This document shows, piece by piece, positions 8,159 to 16,251 of a stretch of DNA of 64,000 nucleotides (the stretch's first letter is position 1; each line of letters begins with the position of its first letter). The notes below the pieces were generated by a model. That model had not been told where the DNA came from. It did no database searches and saw nothing but the letters and a program-made list of their open reading frames with translations. The stretch is taken from positions 47,018 through 111,017 of the forward strand of contig CAZIKK010000006.1 in assembly GCA_964539975.1 (NCBI GenBank), written 5' to 3'. Position numbers and translations under genes: made by a program. Origin of the DNA: 38-11 sp964539975 (GTDB taxonomy: Bacteria; Bacillota; Clostridia; Tissierellales; Dethiosulfatibacteraceae).

Positions 8159-8186
8159 CCATATTAGATGGCCAGATCTCTTTTTT
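8144..8186. terminator. Bidirectional intrinsic terminator
   Basis: A 14-bp stem with A-run and T-run (8144-8157 with 8173-8186; core GAGATCTG/CAGATCTC) lies between two convergent genes. The stop of the plus-strand gene (8156-8158) lies in the left arm, and the stop of the minus-strand gene in the right arm. Confidence 0.85.
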
Positions 8187-8484
8187 ACAATTTCATAGGT
8201 TTACTCTCATAAACATGGAGTTGGTAAGAATCTGGAAGAACCATATCTTCTCGGCTTTCAGCAAACACCTTCATATGTGGCGTCTTCACATGTGCCTGCA
8301 AAGCTTCTTTAGATTCCCACTCTTCATAGACAAAAATCATTTGATCATTTTCTGGTGAAGCGTAAACAGAATATTCAATGTTTCCCTCTTCTTTTCTTGT
8401 CGCGGTAACAGCCTCTTTTGCCAACGCCATCACTTGATCTCTGAATCCAGGTTTGACTAGATATTTCACAGCTACTGTAATCAT
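8185..8484 (-). CDS. Antibiotic biosynthesis monooxygenase (ABM) domain protein
   Basis: A 99-residue dimeric alpha-beta barrel type protein: MITVAVKYLVKPG, then MALAKEAVTATRKEEGNIEYSVY, FVYEEWESKEALQAH and TPHMKVF are the standard ABM/YgiN landmarks. Family members include quinol monooxygenases, but many homologs in anaerobes have no known substrate. It follows the antiporter gene by 28 bases on the same strand and ends at the shared terminator, so the two are probably cotranscribed. Confidence 0.82.
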   Translation of the reverse strand: MITVAVKYLVKPGFRDQVMALAKEAVTATRKEEGNIEYSVYASPENDQMIFVYEEWESKEALQAHVKTPHMKVFAESREDMVLPDSYQLHVYESKPMKL

Positions 8485-8512
8485 TGCTTCACTCCCTTAT
8501 TTATTTGACAGA

Positions 8513-9700
8513 TCAATCATCCTTAGATTTATTTAACCACTTTTTATAGGTTTTATCAATCCCAATCGCTCCCAAAGGTGCTGTCAACATAATTGTCATG
8601 ACTGCCACAGCAAGGATCAAGCTTCCCGCTGGCATGCTAAGTGTCAAAGGAATGGCTCCAATAGCTGCTTGCACAGTGGCCTTCGGCAAATAGGCCAAAA
8701 TACAAAAAAACCTTTCTTTTATATTCAACGGTGTTTTAATCAAACTGATCATGACACCCAACCCTCTAAAAATCAACGAAACGGACAATAAGGCGACAAC
8801 TGGCAGTCCAACACCAGAAATAATATTGATGTCAACAGCTGCTCCAACCAATACGAACAACATGATCTCAGCACCTACCCACATCTTTGAAAATTTGCTT
8901 TTTAGTCTATTTGCTATTTCTTCATCTCCGTGGAGCAAAACAATTCCCAAAACCATAACAGCCAACAATCCTGATATAGGAATCCATTGAGCTGCTTCAT
9001 TTTGTAAAGTCACTAGCAAAAAAGACACACTGAGCACCATCATAGTTTTCATCGTATCTCTCATAGGAATCTTGTGAAACAGTCCTATTATTCCTTTCCC
9101 AGAAATAACCCCCACAAGCAGACCTAATCCAATTGATATCGGTATATTCAACATACTCTCTACGCCCGCTCCATTGCCTTGGTAAAAGCCTATTAATATA
9201 CCAAACAATACAATCACAAAAATATCGTCCACCGAAGCTCCTGCCATTATCAAATGAGGAATTTTCTTATCTCGACCATAACCAGTCTCCATAAGATAAA
9301 TCATTCTAGGAACGATAATAGCCGGTGAAACAGCGGCAATAATGGTGGCCATCACCGCTGCCTCAAAATAGGAAACACCAAGTATCACAGGCGCAACCAA
9401 TGTGATAGCCGTCATCTCAAATATAGCAGGTATAAAGCACATCATCAAGGCCGGTCTGCCCACAGCTTTTAAGTCTTTTAAATCTAGATTTAGCCCTGCC
9501 CTTGTGAGTATCACGATTAAAGCAATCTCTCTAAGCTCTGATGAAATCATCAGAATCTCCGGTGAAATGAGATTAAGCACATAAGGCCCCATCAAAATAC
9601 CTGTGACAATCATTCCCAAAATTCCTGGTAAATGAACTTTTGTAAACACCATGCTTAACGCAAAGCCAATCATTAAAATCAACGCTAGACTTAATAACAT
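8513..9700 (-). CDS. Cation:proton antiporter (CPA family)
   Basis: About 395 residues with 11-13 hydrophobic segments and Na+/H+ exchanger-domain features (LTRAGLNLDL, ASVDDIFVIVLFG with a buried acidic pair, KATVQAAIGAIPL). It probably exchanges Na+ or K+ for protons across the cytoplasmic membrane. The ATG at 9700 follows TTTTGGAGGATATT and begins the first hydrophobic helix; the longer reading from 9754 adds a hydrophilic leader without a ribosome binding site and is rejected. It heads a two-gene unit with the ABM protein. Confidence 0.87.
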   Translation of the reverse strand: MLLSLALILMIGFALSMVFTKVHLPGILGMIVTGILMGPYVLNLISPEILMISSELREIALIVILTRAGLNLDLKDLKAVGRPALMMCFIPAIFEMTAITLVAPVILGVSYFEAAVMATIIAAVSPAIIVPRMIYLMETGYGRDKKIPHLIMAGASVDDIFVIVLFGILIGFYQGNGAGVESMLNIPISIGLGLLVGVISGKGIIGLFHKIPMRDTMKTMMVLSVSFLLVTLQNEAAQWIPISGLLAVMVLGIVLLHGDEEIANRLKSKFSKMWVGAEIMLFVLVGAAVDINIISGVGLPVVALLSVSLIFRGLGVMISLIKTPLNIKERFFCILAYLPKATVQAAIGAIPLTLSMPAGSLILAVAVMTIMLTAPLGAIGIDKTYKKWLNKSKDD

Positions 9701-9851
9701 AATATCCTCCAAAAAACAAAAACTGATGTTCTGTGATCGTTGCACAGAAGTCATCAGCTTATCAGCGGTTTAGGCATTCACCAAGGGAGCACTTCATTCC
9801 CATGAACAATATTTTAACATAGTTTTTCTACGGGTACAATGCTTTTCTTCC

Positions 9852-9880
9852 TTGACAAATGGATTCGTTTTTTGTATCGT
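9852..9880 (+). promoter_or_regulatory. Promoter of the Mo/W-type ABC operon
   Basis: TTGACA (9852-9857), 17 bases, then TATCGT (9875-9880). The -10 is weak but runs directly into the ModE-like box at 9878, so the regulator would cover the -10 and start site. Confidence 0.55.
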
Positions 9881-9901
9881 TATATTGGTAAATACATAAC
9901 G
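9878..9901 (+). promoter_or_regulatory. ModE-like operator (molybdate/tungstate box)
   Basis: A 24-base imperfect palindrome beginning CGTTATATTG and ending TACATAACG. It contains the ModE core TATAT-N7-TACAT (9881-9885 and 9893-9897). From memory, the E. coli modA operator has the same two half-sites with the same total length. It lies between promoter and ribosome binding site of an ABC operon that encodes a ModE-like DNA-binding protein, so the regulator and its site are together. Repression when Mo or W is replete is inferred. Confidence 0.72.
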
Positions 9902-9918
9902 CTTAAAGGAGTTAATTG

Positions 9919-11004
9919 ATGAAAACAACACACCTGTTAAAACCTGCCTTGCTTATCGTTCTGGCTATGCTTGTCTTATTCTCCGCCATTGGTTGTAACC
10001 AAAACAGTCCAACACCACCCAACCAGCCTGGTGAGTCTAATTCTGGCAATACGGATAACGAAAACACAGGACACAATGATTTTGAAGTGGTCATCACAGA
10101 CCATCTGAATCGACAACTAACTTTTGACACCCCTGCGGAAAACATTGTCAGTGGCTACTATATTAGTTCCTCCATGCTTATGGCTCTAGGTTTGTCTGAT
10201 CGTGTTATCGGGATTGAAGCCCGTGCCGAGACAAGACCTCTTTATCAATTGGCTGCTCCACATTTTCTAGATCTTCCCAGTATCGGTTCTATGAGAGAAT
10301 TAGACATTGAAGCTATTGCTGCTCTAGACCCAGATTTAGTTGTGTTGTCAGTACGTCTGAAAGAAGCCATTGAGATATTGGAATCACTCAATATTCCTGT
10401 ATTGGCTATCGATCCAGAGACGACTGACCGTCTGTTTCAAGCCATTGATTGGATTGCCCAGATCACAGATACCGTTGATAGGGCTGAACAATTGAAAGCT
10501 TTTCACAATCAAAAAATGGTTGATGTAGCCGACATGCTTCAGGGACAATCCCCTCCGACAATATATTTCGCGGGAAACAGTGACCTATTATCCACCGTTT
10601 CCAATCAAATGTACCAGCAAATAATGATTGAACAAGCAGGTGGTATCAGTGTGTCTCAAGATATCAACGATACCTATTGGGCGACTATTTCCTACGAACA
10701 ACTTATTGCCTACAACCCTGATGTGATCATTCTGGCCCCTGCGGCAACCTATTCTAAAGAAGAAGTACTAGACAATGTCAATCTTCAAGGCATCACTGCT
10801 ATTGGTAACCAACGGGTTTACGAGATGCCTTATCAAATCGAAGCTTGGGATTCTCCCATTCCTTCAGGGATATTGGGCACCCTTTGGTTAACTAGCGTCT
10901 TGCATGATTCCGTTTACTCGTCTGACGATTTTGCAGCTGACGCAACAGAATTTTACGAAATTTTTTACGACTTCACCGTTGATCCAGCCGCTTTCACTTA
11001 CTAA
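9919..11004 (+). CDS. ABC importer substrate-binding lipoprotein, FecB/BtuF fold; probable molybdate/tungstate
   Basis: About 361 residues from the ATG at 9919 (AAAGGAG upstream; a TTG at 9916 is ignored). A signal peptide ends in a lipobox with Cys about 26 (SAIGC), followed by a Pro/Asn/Ser-rich linker. The rest is a periplasmic-binding fold of the class III type (ITDHLNRQLTFDTPAENIV, IGSMRELDIEAIAALDPDLVV, AYNPDVIILAPAATY). By family alone it would be called an iron-siderophore or cobalamin binder. The ModE box upstream and the ModE-like gene in the operon point to molybdate or tungstate, as in the FecBCD-type MolABC system of Haemophilus. Confidence 0.8.
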   Translation: MKTTHLLKPALLIVLAMLVLFSAIGCNQNSPTPPNQPGESNSGNTDNENTGHNDFEVVITDHLNRQLTFDTPAENIVSGYYISSSMLMALGLSDRVIGIEARAETRPLYQLAAPHFLDLPSIGSMRELDIEAIAALDPDLVVLSVRLKEAIEILESLNIPVLAIDPETTDRLFQAIDWIAQITDTVDRAEQLKAFHNQKMVDVADMLQGQSPPTIYFAGNSDLLSTVSNQMYQQIMIEQAGGISVSQDINDTYWATISYEQLIAYNPDVIILAPAATYSKEEVLDNVNLQGITAIGNQRVYEMPYQIEAWDSPIPSGILGTLWLTSVLHDSVYSSDDFAADATEFYEIFYDFTVDPAAFTY

Positions 11005-11015
11005 AGGAATCTATA

Positions 11016-12020
11016 ATGAAGACAACAAAAAAGCCTTCTCCTCTTACAACCAAATATATTGTGCTCGCTTTTCTGCTGGTGATGGCTTTTTTTCTATCTA
11101 TCGGCATAGGCAAATACCCCATTAGTCCTCAAGATATCTATCGTCTCTTAACAGGGGGGGACGTCTCCTCTTTGACTCAGTCGGTTTTCTATAATCTTAG
11201 GATCCCTCGTGTTTTCATGAGCTTAATAGCTGGATTTGGCCTAAGCATAGCCGGTAGTGTCTATCAAACGATCTTCAAGAATCCTTTGGCCACACCAGAT
11301 TTGATCGGCGTGTCCTCCGGTGCCAATCTAGGCGCGGCTGTTGCCATTACTTTTTTTGCCGGTGGCACATCCGCTATTGCTATCAGTGCGTTCATAGGTG
11401 GCGTCATCGCAGTCTTTACTGCTTTGGGCTTGACGCGTCTATCCGCGGAAAAAAGCATCACCACCTTTGTACTAGCTGGCATTGTCATCAGCTCTCTCGC
11501 CCAAGGTTTTATCATGCTATTGAAGGTTTTCGCTGACCCAGAGCATCAACTGGCTGCCATGGAATTCTGGGCCATGGGTAGCTTTGCTTCTATCACTCGG
11601 GATAAATTGATCTCTATTCTTCCTTTTGTTCTCATTGGTTTGATCGGATTACTCTTGCTTCGTTGGCAAATCAATTTGTTGTCGTTGAGCGACGAAGAAG
11701 GCCGTAGTCTTGGAATACCTGTTGGTTTGATCCGATTCTTTGTTGTTCTGTTTGCCACTCTATTAGTTGCAAGTATCGTTTCTATCACTGGACTAATTTC
11801 TTTTATCGGACTGATTGCTCCGCATATTGGACGCATGCTTACAAAAAGAAACGACACCCATACCCTTGTTTTGAGTGGCCTTGTTGGCGCGCTATTGCTA
11901 ATAATTTCAGATAGTTTAGCTAGAAGTCTTACTGCTAGCGAACTGCCCATCAGTATCTTGACCACCTTTATTGGTGCTCCTTATCTAGGGTATCTGATGA
12001 TTCGTCTCAGACAGTCTTAA
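11016..12020 (+). CDS. ABC importer permease, FecCD/BtuC family; probable molybdate/tungstate
   Basis: A 334-residue FecCD-type permease with about ten helices. Family landmarks are RIPRVFMSLIAGFGLSIAG, KNPLATPDLIGVSSGANLGA, LSAEKSITTFVLAG and ITGLISFIGLIAPHIGRML, the last being the coupling region that contacts the ATPase. It starts 12 bases after the binding-protein gene, with AAAGGAATC upstream. Substrate assignment rests on the operon context, not on the permease. Confidence 0.86.
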   Translation: MKTTKKPSPLTTKYIVLAFLLVMAFFLSIGIGKYPISPQDIYRLLTGGDVSSLTQSVFYNLRIPRVFMSLIAGFGLSIAGSVYQTIFKNPLATPDLIGVSSGANLGAAVAITFFAGGTSAIAISAFIGGVIAVFTALGLTRLSAEKSITTFVLAGIVISSLAQGFIMLLKVFADPEHQLAAMEFWAMGSFASITRDKLISILPFVLIGLIGLLLLRWQINLLSLSDEEGRSLGIPVGLIRFFVVLFATLLVASIVSITGLISFIGLIAPHIGRMLTKRNDTHTLVLSGLVGALLLIISDSLARSLTASELPISILTTFIGAPYLGYLMIRLRQS

Positions 12021-12053
12021 AAACCACCTAGTTTATGCAAAGGAGATATGCTC

Positions 12054-12827
12054 ATGTTAGAAATCAAACAGCTATCCGTTGGCTACAATGGAGAAACCAT
12101 TGTGGAAAATATCAATTTTTGTACACATTCTGGCAAACTCACTGCCCTTTTAGGTCTTAACGGTGCTGGCAAAACAACCTTGTTAAAAACCATCAGCGGC
12201 CTTCTCAGCCCCTTGTCTGGGCATTGTCTTGTCAATGGTCGAGACACCCTGACTCTTAAAGACAAAGAAAGAGGGAAATACTTGAGCTATATGCCTCAAC
12301 GTCCAAGCATCATTTACCATATGCCTGTGGAAGATGTGGTCTTAATGGGTATGACCCCCTATCTGGGTATGTTCGAAACCCCTTCAAAAAAACACCGGAA
12401 AATGGCACGAGAAATGATTCATTTGGTTGGAATGGATTCTTATACACATGACAGCTTTTTACATTTGAGTGAAGGACAAAAACAATTGATCATTGTCGCA
12501 AGAAACCTTTTGCAACAAGCATCTGTCATGCTTTTTGACGAACCCGACAGCGCCTTAGACTTTAAGAATCGCCACATGATCCTTGGGAAAATCAAGCAAC
12601 TGATCAAACATCAAAACCGAACGGGCATCATCACGCTTCACGACCCTAATGATGCCCTCTATTACTGTGATCAAATCATCGTTGTCCACAACGGAAGCAT
12701 CCTTACCCGCTTTGACACCCATTCTCTTGACCTTAATCGTTTAAAAGAGATTTTTTCCATAATCTATGGTAAAATCGATGTGATACAACATGAACAACAA
12801 TACATGATTGTGAGGAAGCCACAATGA
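12054..12827 (+). CDS. ABC importer ATPase, FecE/BtuD type; probable molybdate/tungstate
   Basis: About 257 residues with Walker A GLNGAGKTT (near residues 36-44), a Q-loop at YMPQRPS, a variant signature LSEGQ, Walker B VMLFDEP and an H-loop TLHDPND. It energises the importer from the cytoplasmic face. An ATG at 12048 is almost inside the AGGAGA ribosome binding site; the ATG at 12054 has normal spacing. The last four bases overlap the next gene (ATGA), so the ModE-like protein is translationally coupled to the transporter. Confidence 0.87.
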   Translation: MLEIKQLSVGYNGETIVENINFCTHSGKLTALLGLNGAGKTTLLKTISGLLSPLSGHCLVNGRDTLTLKDKERGKYLSYMPQRPSIIYHMPVEDVVLMGMTPYLGMFETPSKKHRKMAREMIHLVGMDSYTHDSFLHLSEGQKQLIIVARNLLQQASVMLFDEPDSALDFKNRHMILGKIKQLIKHQNRTGIITLHDPNDALYYCDQIIVVHNGSILTRFDTHSLDLNRLKEIFSIIYGKIDVIQHEQQYMIVRKPQ

Positions 12828-13159
12828 AACCAGGATACAGTGTATGGATAAAAAATGAACAAAACGAACGAATTTTTGGTGCTGGTCCCTTTCGGCTATT
12901 ACAACTTGTGGCTACTTTGGGATCTTTGAATAAAGCTGCTAAAAAAATGAACCTTTCCTATTCTAAAGCCTTCAATATCATCAAGCGTGCCGAAAAAGAA
13001 CTTAAGTGCCCTTTGCTGGAACGGGAAGTAGGTGGCATCAAAGGTGGCGGATCCACGCTTACTCCTGAGGCAACGGACTTGTTGGATAAATTTCAACAAT
13101 TCCAAAGTCAATCTGAAACAGCCATTGAAACCATTTTTCTTGAGATATTTAAAAAATAA
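12824..13159 (+). CDS. ModE-like winged-helix DNA-binding protein without a molybdate-binding domain
   Basis: A 111-residue protein equal to the N-terminal DNA-binding half of ModE: GPFRLLQLVATLGSLNKAAKKMNLSYSKAFNIIKRAEKELKCP matches the ModE/LysR-type helix-turn-helix, followed by REVGGIKGGGSTLTPEA, a ModE-typical wing. Full ModE carries two further TOBE/molbindin domains that bind molybdate; they are absent here, so sensing must occur differently or through a partner. It overlaps the ATPase gene and stops one base short of the convergent neighbour. Its target is probably the box at 9878-9901. Confidence 0.85.
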   Translation: MKPGYSVWIKNEQNERIFGAGPFRLLQLVATLGSLNKAAKKMNLSYSKAFNIIKRAEKELKCPLLEREVGGIKGGGSTLTPEATDLLDKFQQFQSQSETAIETIFLEIFKK

Positions 13160-13160
13160 C

Positions 13161-14162
13161 CTATTTGCCTGACATCTTTAAATATGCCGATCTTTTCAAT
13201 TCTTCCATACCGTATCGTTGATAAAGTTCATGACAACTGTATGTAAATTTAATTGTATGCACATCTGTCAAAGACAAACACTGGCTTATGATCTCATTCC
13301 AATCTGGGGTTGAAACAGCCTCAACTGATTCGTTATAAGTCAAATCTCCCACGGTCAACAAATGAGCTAGGCAACATGTGGAATAAATGTCAAAGGCACG
13401 ATCAAAATCATTGAAATAGTCTTTAAGATTCACTAACGCGTGCAATCCAGTCAAACAGTGAAGCACCACAATACTAAAGGACTGGTCAAACACAGGAAGT
13501 AACAATGAGATCAAACCTCTGATTTTATCTTCTTCTGATCCCTTTATTAAAAATCCTCTCTCCATAAAGGTTTTGTCTTCATATAAGGCTTTCATCTGTC
13601 TTCCCGTGGAAGGCTGGGACTCCAGTAGTTTTCTTATCTCTTTATGGCTCGCCAACTGCTTCATTTCATCGAACATATCAGAAACCACTACTCGTCGACT
13701 CAAAACACCTGCTTCACGGTAAGCCGTGACATAGTACGCTAAAGCTCGTGAAACTTCCTCCTCCAGATGATTCTCCATTTGTGCTCCTTCTACAGCGTAA
13801 GCCAATCGAATCAACACATGAAACAACCCTGATGACATCCCCAGAGGGTATTGATTCAAGACGTCACGTATCACTTTGTCTTTTCCTTCCTGCTGAATTC
13901 TTTCTCTAACCAACAACAAACACACCTCATACTTCTCTCTTTTCCCAAGACAGGATTTAAGTGAATTTGCTTTTTCTGATGTCTCCTTTGTCTGATTAAT
14001 CTGGAATTTCAATTTGTAATAATCTGAGTAGTCTTTCACCAAATCGAGATTTCCCGATAATTTGTACAAAGCCAGCTGTCCCATTGGCAGATGATTCACC
14101 AAATTTCCCATGTAAGGGGTATCCTTTTTACCATATTCGACTATCAGTTCTCCTATTGTCAT
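13161..14162 (-). CDS. Questin oxidase family-like protein (DUF4243)
   Basis: A 333-residue cytoplasmic protein without signal peptide or membrane helices. By recall it fits the questin_oxidase/DUF4243 family: an N-terminal NLVNHLPMGQLALYKLSG, a central GFLIKGSEEDKIRGLISLLLPVFDQ, and HCLTGLHALVNLKDYF with conserved His. The fungal namesake catalyses a Baeyer-Villiger-like oxygenation; homologs in anaerobic bacteria have no established reaction, so the enzyme name should not be taken as function. It is monocistronic on the minus strand, abutting the ModE-like gene tail to tail. Confidence 0.55.
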   Translation of the reverse strand: MTIGELIVEYGKKDTPYMGNLVNHLPMGQLALYKLSGNLDLVKDYSDYYKLKFQINQTKETSEKANSLKSCLGKREKYEVCLLLVRERIQQEGKDKVIRDVLNQYPLGMSSGLFHVLIRLAYAVEGAQMENHLEEEVSRALAYYVTAYREAGVLSRRVVVSDMFDEMKQLASHKEIRKLLESQPSTGRQMKALYEDKTFMERGFLIKGSEEDKIRGLISLLLPVFDQSFSIVVLHCLTGLHALVNLKDYFNDFDRAFDIYSTCCLAHLLTVGDLTYNESVEAVSTPDWNEIISQCLSLTDVHTIKFTYSCHELYQRYGMEELKRSAYLKMSGK

Positions 14163-14289
14163 AGCTTGCTCCTATCGATACTATTTAGGTTCATTTAAGG
14201 CTACCTATAAGCCTGTATTTATGTTTGCTTCAATAGTATCACACACAATTGGAAGAAATCAATCATTTGAAATCTCCAGCAAAAAATGC

Positions 14290-14318
14290 TTGACAAGAAC
14301 AGGTTCATCGACTAATAT
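14290..14318 (+). promoter_or_regulatory. Consensus promoter of the first arsR gene
   Basis: TTGACA (14290-14295), 17 bases, TAATAT (14313-14318). It is followed immediately by the inverted repeat at 14323-14342. Confidence 0.78.
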
Positions 14319-14322
14319 GTAC

Positions 14323-14342
14323 ATATTCCCATATGAGAATAT
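14323..14342 (+). promoter_or_regulatory. ArsR operator (ATATTC-N8-GAATAT)
   Basis: Perfect 6-bp arms ATATTC (14323-14328) and GAATAT (14337-14342) around an 8-base spacer, just downstream of the -10. The same ATTC-N8-GAAT geometry recurs before the second arsR at 15797-15816. Confidence 0.68.
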
Positions 14343-14356
14343 ATAAAGGAGTTGCT

Positions 14357-14704
14357 ATGAATCAATTAACAAGTATTTTTAAACTGTTGTCCGATGAGAC
14401 AAGGCTAAGAATGATGGTTCTACTCTTCCAAGAAAAATTATGTGTTTGCGAGCTAAGCGGTGTTTTAAATGTGCCTCAGCCTAGAGTCTCAAAAAACCTT
14501 TCAAAACTCAAAGATCTAGGTTTGGTGGAAGGCCAACGCAAGGAAAAATTTGTCTTTTATACTCTCAAAGGAAATTCTTTGCTTATGGAAAATTTAAAAA
14601 ACATAACCGAAAAGCTAGACCATTATCCTCAACTAATGGAAGATCGTAGCAGGCTTGCTCTCAAGGAAGATCTATTGAATAACTGTTGTGTCGTTTGCGA
14701 CTAA
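14357..14704 (+). CDS. arsR: ArsR family metalloregulator (first copy)
   Basis: A 115-residue winged-helix repressor started at the ATG at 14357, preceded by AAAGGAG; the upstream ATG at 14333 lies in the operator. The metal site typical of arsenite-sensing ArsR is visible as LCVCEL at the start of the DNA-recognition region (LCVCELSGVLNVPQPRVSK). The C-terminus ends NCCVVCD, an extra cysteine cluster that could be a second metalloid or metal site. It precedes an ArsP-like permease by 23 bases and presumably releases the promoter at 14290 when arsenite binds. Confidence 0.88.
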   Translation: MNQLTSIFKLLSDETRLRMMVLLFQEKLCVCELSGVLNVPQPRVSKNLSKLKDLGLVEGQRKEKFVFYTLKGNSLLMENLKNITEKLDHYPQLMEDRSRLALKEDLLNNCCVVCD

Positions 14705-14727
14705 TCTAAAAACAAGGAGCCTAAAAT

Positions 14728-15732
14728 ATGTTTGTATTTACATGGTTGAATAACCAGCTGTTGAAAATGGATTGGCTTTATGAATTGGTCAGAATTATTG
14801 TAGAGGATTTTTTTGGTTTGGATATTGGGGAAAGACTCGGTGGCAGCATCCACTTTTTTGTGTACGATGTCATTAAGATTTTTATTCTGTTATCGGCTCT
14901 CATCTTTACTATATCCTATATTCAGAGTTTCTTCCCACCTGAACGAACTAGAAAGATTCTTGGGAGATTTGATGGCCTATCTGCCAACATACTTGGCGCT
15001 TTATTAGGAACTGTTACCCCATTTTGCTCATGCTCATCTATACCCTTGTTTATAGGGTTTACCAGTGCTGGATTGCCAATTGGCGTCACTTTTTCATTTT
15101 TGATTTCTTCTCCATTGGTAGATTTGGCTTCTGTTATCCTGTTGGCCAGCATCTTCAATTGGAGAATAGCCTTTGCCTACGTGGTTGTTGGATTAATACT
15201 GGCTGTCATTGGCGGTACTGTCATCAGTAAATCAAAATTAGAAGACCAGGTGGAGTCGTTTGTTTTTAATCACAAAGTAGTGGAGACAGAACAAGAAACC
15301 ATGAGCAGAAAAGAAAGAACTACTTTTGCAATAGAACAAGTAAAAGAAATAGCCAACAGGGTATGGCTATACATCATCATTGGCGTTGGGATTGGCGCAG
15401 CAATCCATAATTGGATACCTGAAAGTGTTATTTCAGCATTACTAGGACAGGATAAATGGTATTCAGTGTTGCTTGCTACGGTAGTTGGGATACCTATGTA
15501 TGCTGACATATTTGGTACGCTTCCTATAGCCGAAGCCTTGGTATTGAAAGGCGTTGGGATTGGTACCGCATTGTCTTTTATGATGGCCGTCACCGCTTTA
15601 TCATTGCCGTCCATCATTATGCTAAAAAAGGTTGTGCGAACCAAATTGTTAGTTGTCTTTGTTGGCATCGTTACCATTGGAATTCTCATTATCGGCTATG
15701 CATTTAATGCTTTTAGTTATATCTTTCTATAA
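14728..15732 (+). CDS. ArsP-like permease (DUF318 family)
   Basis: A 334-residue membrane protein with about eight helices and the diagnostic TPFCSCSSIPLFIGF segment (residues about 95-110), whose paired Cys are characteristic of the DUF318 permeases including ArsP. ArsP from Campylobacter exports trivalent organoarsenicals; other members are linked to other metals. Position between two arsR genes and upstream of ACR3 and arsC supports arsenic. A cytoplasmic loop rich in Lys and Glu (near residues 170-205) separates the two halves. Confidence 0.8.
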   Translation: MFVFTWLNNQLLKMDWLYELVRIIVEDFFGLDIGERLGGSIHFFVYDVIKIFILLSALIFTISYIQSFFPPERTRKILGRFDGLSANILGALLGTVTPFCSCSSIPLFIGFTSAGLPIGVTFSFLISSPLVDLASVILLASIFNWRIAFAYVVVGLILAVIGGTVISKSKLEDQVESFVFNHKVVETEQETMSRKERTTFAIEQVKEIANRVWLYIIIGVGIGAAIHNWIPESVISALLGQDKWYSVLLATVVGIPMYADIFGTLPIAEALVLKGVGIGTALSFMMAVTALSLPSIIMLKKVVRTKLLVVFVGIVTIGILIIGYAFNAFSYIFL

Positions 15733-15761
15733 TGAAAATGCTTGCAATCAAAAGAAAAGGA

Positions 15762-15790
15762 TTGATTCAAGCTCTTCTTTCTGCTATTAT
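15762..15790 (+). promoter_or_regulatory. Promoter of the second arsR unit
   Basis: TTGATT (15762-15767), 17 bases, TATTAT (15785-15790), located after the permease gene. It gives arsR2-acr3-arsC its own start point, directly upstream of the second operator. Confidence 0.62.
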
Positions 15791-15796
15791 ATGATT

Positions 15797-15816
15797 ACAT
15801 TCAAATACATGAATAT
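15797..15816 (+). promoter_or_regulatory. Second ArsR operator (ACATTC-N8-GAATAT)
   Basis: ACATTC (15797-15802), 8 bases, GAATAT (15811-15816). It has the same spacing and core as the site before the first arsR, so one or both ArsR proteins could bind both promoters. Confidence 0.65.
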
Positions 15817-15839
15817 ATGGCAACTAGGAGGTGAACCAT

Positions 15840-16223
15840 TTGGTAGCACTGTTTAAAACTTTGGGAGAAGAAAATCGATTACGCATTCTGAATATCCTCA
15901 TGCATTTTGAATTATGTGTATGTGAATTGGAGGTTATATTAAATCTAAGCCAATCCAATGTTTCTAGACATCTAGCAAAACTCAAAAGCATAGGCATCAT
16001 CCGTTCATCTAAAGACGCACAATGGATACATTATATTGCAAGCGAAAAGTTCGTTTCAGAAAATCCCCATTTGATTGAATACCTCAATTATCAATTCCAA
16101 AAGGATCTCAAACTACAAGAAGATCTTCACAAATGCCGCGTTTATAAGAATAGCACTTATAATTGCCAAACCATAACCAATGATAGACAAACCGTTGCTG
16201 ATTACATTCATCAATCAATATAA
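15840..16223 (+). CDS. arsR: ArsR family metalloregulator (second copy)
   Basis: A 127-residue ArsR protein. The start is the TTG at 15840, eight bases after a perfect AGGAGG (15826-15831); a GTG at 15831 lies inside that site. The arsenite-binding signature LCVCEL sits before the recognition helix (LSQSNVSRHLAKLKSIG). The C-terminal tail has two more Cys (HKCRVYK, TYNCQT). It shares the LCVCEL core with the first ArsR but is clearly divergent elsewhere, so it is not a recent duplicate. It leads the acr3-arsC operon. Confidence 0.86.
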   Translation: MVALFKTLGEENRLRILNILMHFELCVCELEVILNLSQSNVSRHLAKLKSIGIIRSSKDAQWIHYIASEKFVSENPHLIEYLNYQFQKDLKLQEDLHKCRVYKNSTYNCQTITNDRQTVADYIHQSI

Positions 16224-16251
16224 TATTCATACTTTCTAGGAGGAATTAATG

